Positions 62,280 through 64,000 of a stretch of DNA of 64,000 nt are shown one piece after another. The DNA is from Tidjanibacter massiliensis (GTDB lineage: Bacteria > Bacteroidota > Bacteroidia > Bacteroidales > Rikenellaceae), in the NCBI RefSeq assembly GCF_900104605.1, contig NZ_LT629959.1, forward strand, positions 124,001-188,000, read 5' to 3'. The notes beneath the pieces were generated by a model. It was not told where the DNA came from. It did no database searches and saw only the letters and a list, made by a program, of their open reading frames with translations. Made by a program: the position numbers and the translations under genes. Positions within the stretch are counted from its first letter, which is position 1. Each line of letters begins with the position of its first letter.

Positions 62280-63622
62280 AGCTGTCTAAATACACGTTCT
62301 TGTTCGATACCGAGAACAAAGAGTATTACGCATACAATTCTCTTTCAAACGCCCTTATCGAAATAGATGCAGATTCCTATTTATTTCTTCAAAAATATCA
62401 ACAGTATAAAGAACTACCTGAATACGTTATAGACCAAGATTTATGGGATACCTTATGCACTAATGGCATTATAACAGAAAATGATGAAGACGATTATTTG
62501 AAATATAAAGCGTCTATAACAAATACCCGAATCCAACAAATCGGAATGCATTTAACGTTAGCACCTACCATGGATTGTTGTTTCAGATGTCATTATTGTT
62601 TTGAGAAATATAAAGAGAAAAACTATATGACTGCTGAAACTATGGATGCAATCATAAAATACATTACTGCTCAACCCGATTTACAAATGATGAGGATCAC
62701 ATGGTTCGGAGGCGAACCATTAATGGCCATATCTCAAATAGAGGAGTTTTATGATAAGTTTTCTGCCATATGGAAAAAACCTATTTCTTCCAATATTATA
62801 ACTACCGGATATCATATCAATGAAGAGGTCATACGTGTAATGAAGAAAGTTGGAATTTCTTCAACACAAATTACTTTGGATGGTATGAAGGAAACCCATA
62901 ACAAAGTAAAACACTTGCCCAGCGGAGAAGATGTATTTGAAAGAGTATTAAAAAATATAGAATTACTAAATGATCTTGCTCCCGATATTAATATTGTTAT
63001 ACGTGTTAATCTGACACATGAAAACGCCCACGAATATATTCCGTTATGCCAGTTGTATTCCAAACGTTTCGAAGGACGTCGCCACATGGGAATTTCCCCT
63101 GCCTTCGTATTGGATAGAGGAGCAAGCAATTGTGACAGGAATAAAATCAAAAGCACGTTATTTAATCATAAAGAACGTTCGGAATTTATATTAGATTTAG
63201 CAAAGCAAGGGTTTGATTCTCCTTTTATTCGTTATCCTGAAAGTGCATTTAATGAGTGCGCTATACGGGACCATATGGCTATATCATTCGACCCTGAAGG
63301 GTATGCTTACAAATGTTGGGAGGTGATAGGTAATAAAGAGTATGCTATCGGTAAAATAAATAATGAGGGCCGTTTAATGGATATCAATGAAAAAATCTTG
63401 AATCGCCAATTATTCGGAGCCGATACCCTTGAGGATGTTGTATGCTCACAATGTAAATATCTTCCTATATGTAATGGCGGGTGCCCTCTTCAAAGAATCG
63501 AGAATAAATTTGACAACGGCCATAACTGTAATTGCACTTTTTATAAAGGTTATATGGCTGAATTCCTAAAAATTCATATAGCACGTAAAAAAGCTATTGA
63601 ATTTCAAAGCACAAATAAATAG
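62276..63622 (+). CDS. Radical SAM/SPASM peptide maturase 2
   Basis: 448 residues. An N-terminal PqqD-like/leader-binding region (1-85), radical SAM motif C101-C105-C108 in CCFRCHYC, WFGGEPLMAI, and a SPASM domain with CWEV, then CSQCKYLPICNGGC and CNCTF. Likely cross-links cysteines of precursor 2. Translation is coupled to the protease by an ATGA overlap. The exporter gene starts 5 bases after its stop. Confidence 0.9.
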   Translation: MKLSKYTFLFDTENKEYYAYNSLSNALIEIDADSYLFLQKYQQYKELPEYVIDQDLWDTLCTNGIITENDEDDYLKYKASITNTRIQQIGMHLTLAPTMDCCFRCHYCFEKYKEKNYMTAETMDAIIKYITAQPDLQMMRITWFGGEPLMAISQIEEFYDKFSAIWKKPISSNIITTGYHINEEVIRVMKKVGISSTQITLDGMKETHNKVKHLPSGEDVFERVLKNIELLNDLAPDINIVIRVNLTHENAHEYIPLCQLYSKRFEGRRHMGISPAFVLDRGASNCDRNKIKSTLFNHKERSEFILDLAKQGFDSPFIRYPESAFNECAIRDHMAISFDPEGYAYKCWEVIGNKEYAIGKINNEGRLMDINEKILNRQLFGADTLEDVVCSQCKYLPICNGGCPLQRIENKFDNGHNCNCTFYKGYMAEFLKIHIARKKAIEFQSTNK

Positions 63623-63627
63623 GACTT

Positions 63628-64000
63628 ATGCCTTTCCCCCACTATACCCAACTCGATTCGATGGACTGCGGCCCGACGTGCCTGCGAATCATCGCCGCGT
63701 TTTACGGTCGACACTACTCCCTGCAAAATCTGCGTGAGCGCTGCCACATCACGCGGGAAGGCGTTTCGCTGTTGGGTATCAGCGATGCGGCTGAAAGTAT
63801 CGGTTTGAGGTCGGTCGGTGTAAAACTCACCTGGCAGCAATTGCGCGACGAAGCCAATTTTCCTTGCATCGTACATTGGAACCAGCGACATTTCGTGGTC
63901 GTCTATAAAATCGAGAAGAAACGCGGGCAGTGGTGGGTCTATGTTTCCGATCCGGCCGTAGGATTACTCAAATATAGCGAACGACAATTTCTCAAATCGT
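63628..64000 (+). CDS. C39-peptidase ABC exporter, 5' part (cut by window edge)
   Basis: The first 124 codons of a bacteriocin-type exporter. The C39 peptidase domain shows the catalytic Cys in DSMDCGPTC (Cys14), the His in HWNQRHFVVVYKI (about 88) and the Asp in VSDPAVG (about 108). Such domains cleave after double-glycine leaders, matching both precursors. It is expected to continue into transmembrane and ATPase domains beyond the window. A decayed copy of this 5' end is at 59832-60111. Confidence 0.9.
   Translation, partial: MPFPHYTQLDSMDCGPTCLRIIAAFYGRHYSLQNLRERCHITREGVSLLGISDAAESIGLRSVGVKLTWQQLRDEANFPCIVHWNQRHFVVVYKIEKKRGQWWVYVSDPAVGLLKYSERQFLKS

Larger units (their letters stand above)
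16000..64000. mobile_element. CTnDOT-type integrative conjugative element (right end beyond window)
   Basis: From the HTH/integrase genes at 16.3-18.5 kb onward the content is that of a Bacteroidales conjugative transposon: integrase, small HTH proteins, ParB-like protein, a traA-traO operon, mobA, relaxase and cargo. The left boundary is only approximate (between the degenerate CRISPR repeat and 16.3 kb), and no second attachment site is in view. Three in-frame stops, an IS in traA and the absence of a coupling-protein gene in view suggest impaired transfer. Confidence 0.85.

Overview
The window reads as a Bacteroidales chromosome, most like Alistipes/Rikenellaceae. This is an inference from moderately GC-rich coding sequence, Bacteroidota-type promoters (TTTG-N19-TAnnTTTG) and a gene order typical of the group; no rRNA or other species marker is present. 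Positions 1-14.8 kb hold core genes, nearly all on the plus strand: coaX (cut by the window edge), an outer-membrane protein, a TPR protein, an LptC-like lipoprotein, a CNNM/CorC-type CBS protein, a PpiD/SurA-type foldase, a YqeY protein, a DUF2461 protein (minus), ftsY, rimO, a coiled-coil protein, zapA, a candidate 6S RNA and rny. A nine-repeat CRISPR array (15.35-15.91 kb) follows, with no cas gene in the window.

From about 16 kb to the right edge the sequence is an integrative and conjugative element of the CTnDOT type; its right end is not reached. The left end has four TGGACT-type sites, a zinc-finger/HTH protein, a tyrosine integrase and small HTH proteins. An accessory block follows: small unknown proteins, a two-gene AAA ATPase plus putative nuclease module (candidate defence), two long palindromes, a ParB-family protein, secreted lipoproteins including an active/inactive zincin pair, a zeta-like toxin module and a tripartite HipBST-like module. 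On the minus strand, traA through traO plus TraQ-like and DUF4906 genes form one transfer operon read from 51 kb to 36.8 kb. An IS4-family element sits in the last codons of traA. Tandem repeats and hairpins at 51.07-51.78 kb, between traA and mobA, are the best candidate for oriT and/or a partition site. mobA and the relaxase follow. No VirD4 coupling protein is seen.

The right 10 kb carries cargo: a clostripain remnant, a Fic protein with a palindromic operator, a decayed ORF, and a peptide-natural-product (RiPP) locus. The locus has two cassettes, each with a seven-cysteine precursor bearing a double-glycine leader, a radical SAM/SPASM maturase and a secreted zinc metalloprotease. The proteases belong to different families (M1-like gluzincin and DUF4932-like). 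A C39-peptidase exporter starts at the right edge. A frameshifted copy of the 5' end of that exporter gene lies between the cassettes, and a truncated LanB-like dehydratase lies in front, which suggests growth by cassette insertion next to a conserved exporter gene. This locus is the most novel-looking system here.

Three element genes (an xis-like gene, traE and mobA) each carry one in-frame TGA in an otherwise intact frame. With the IS and the missing coupling protein, this suggests that self-transfer is decaying.
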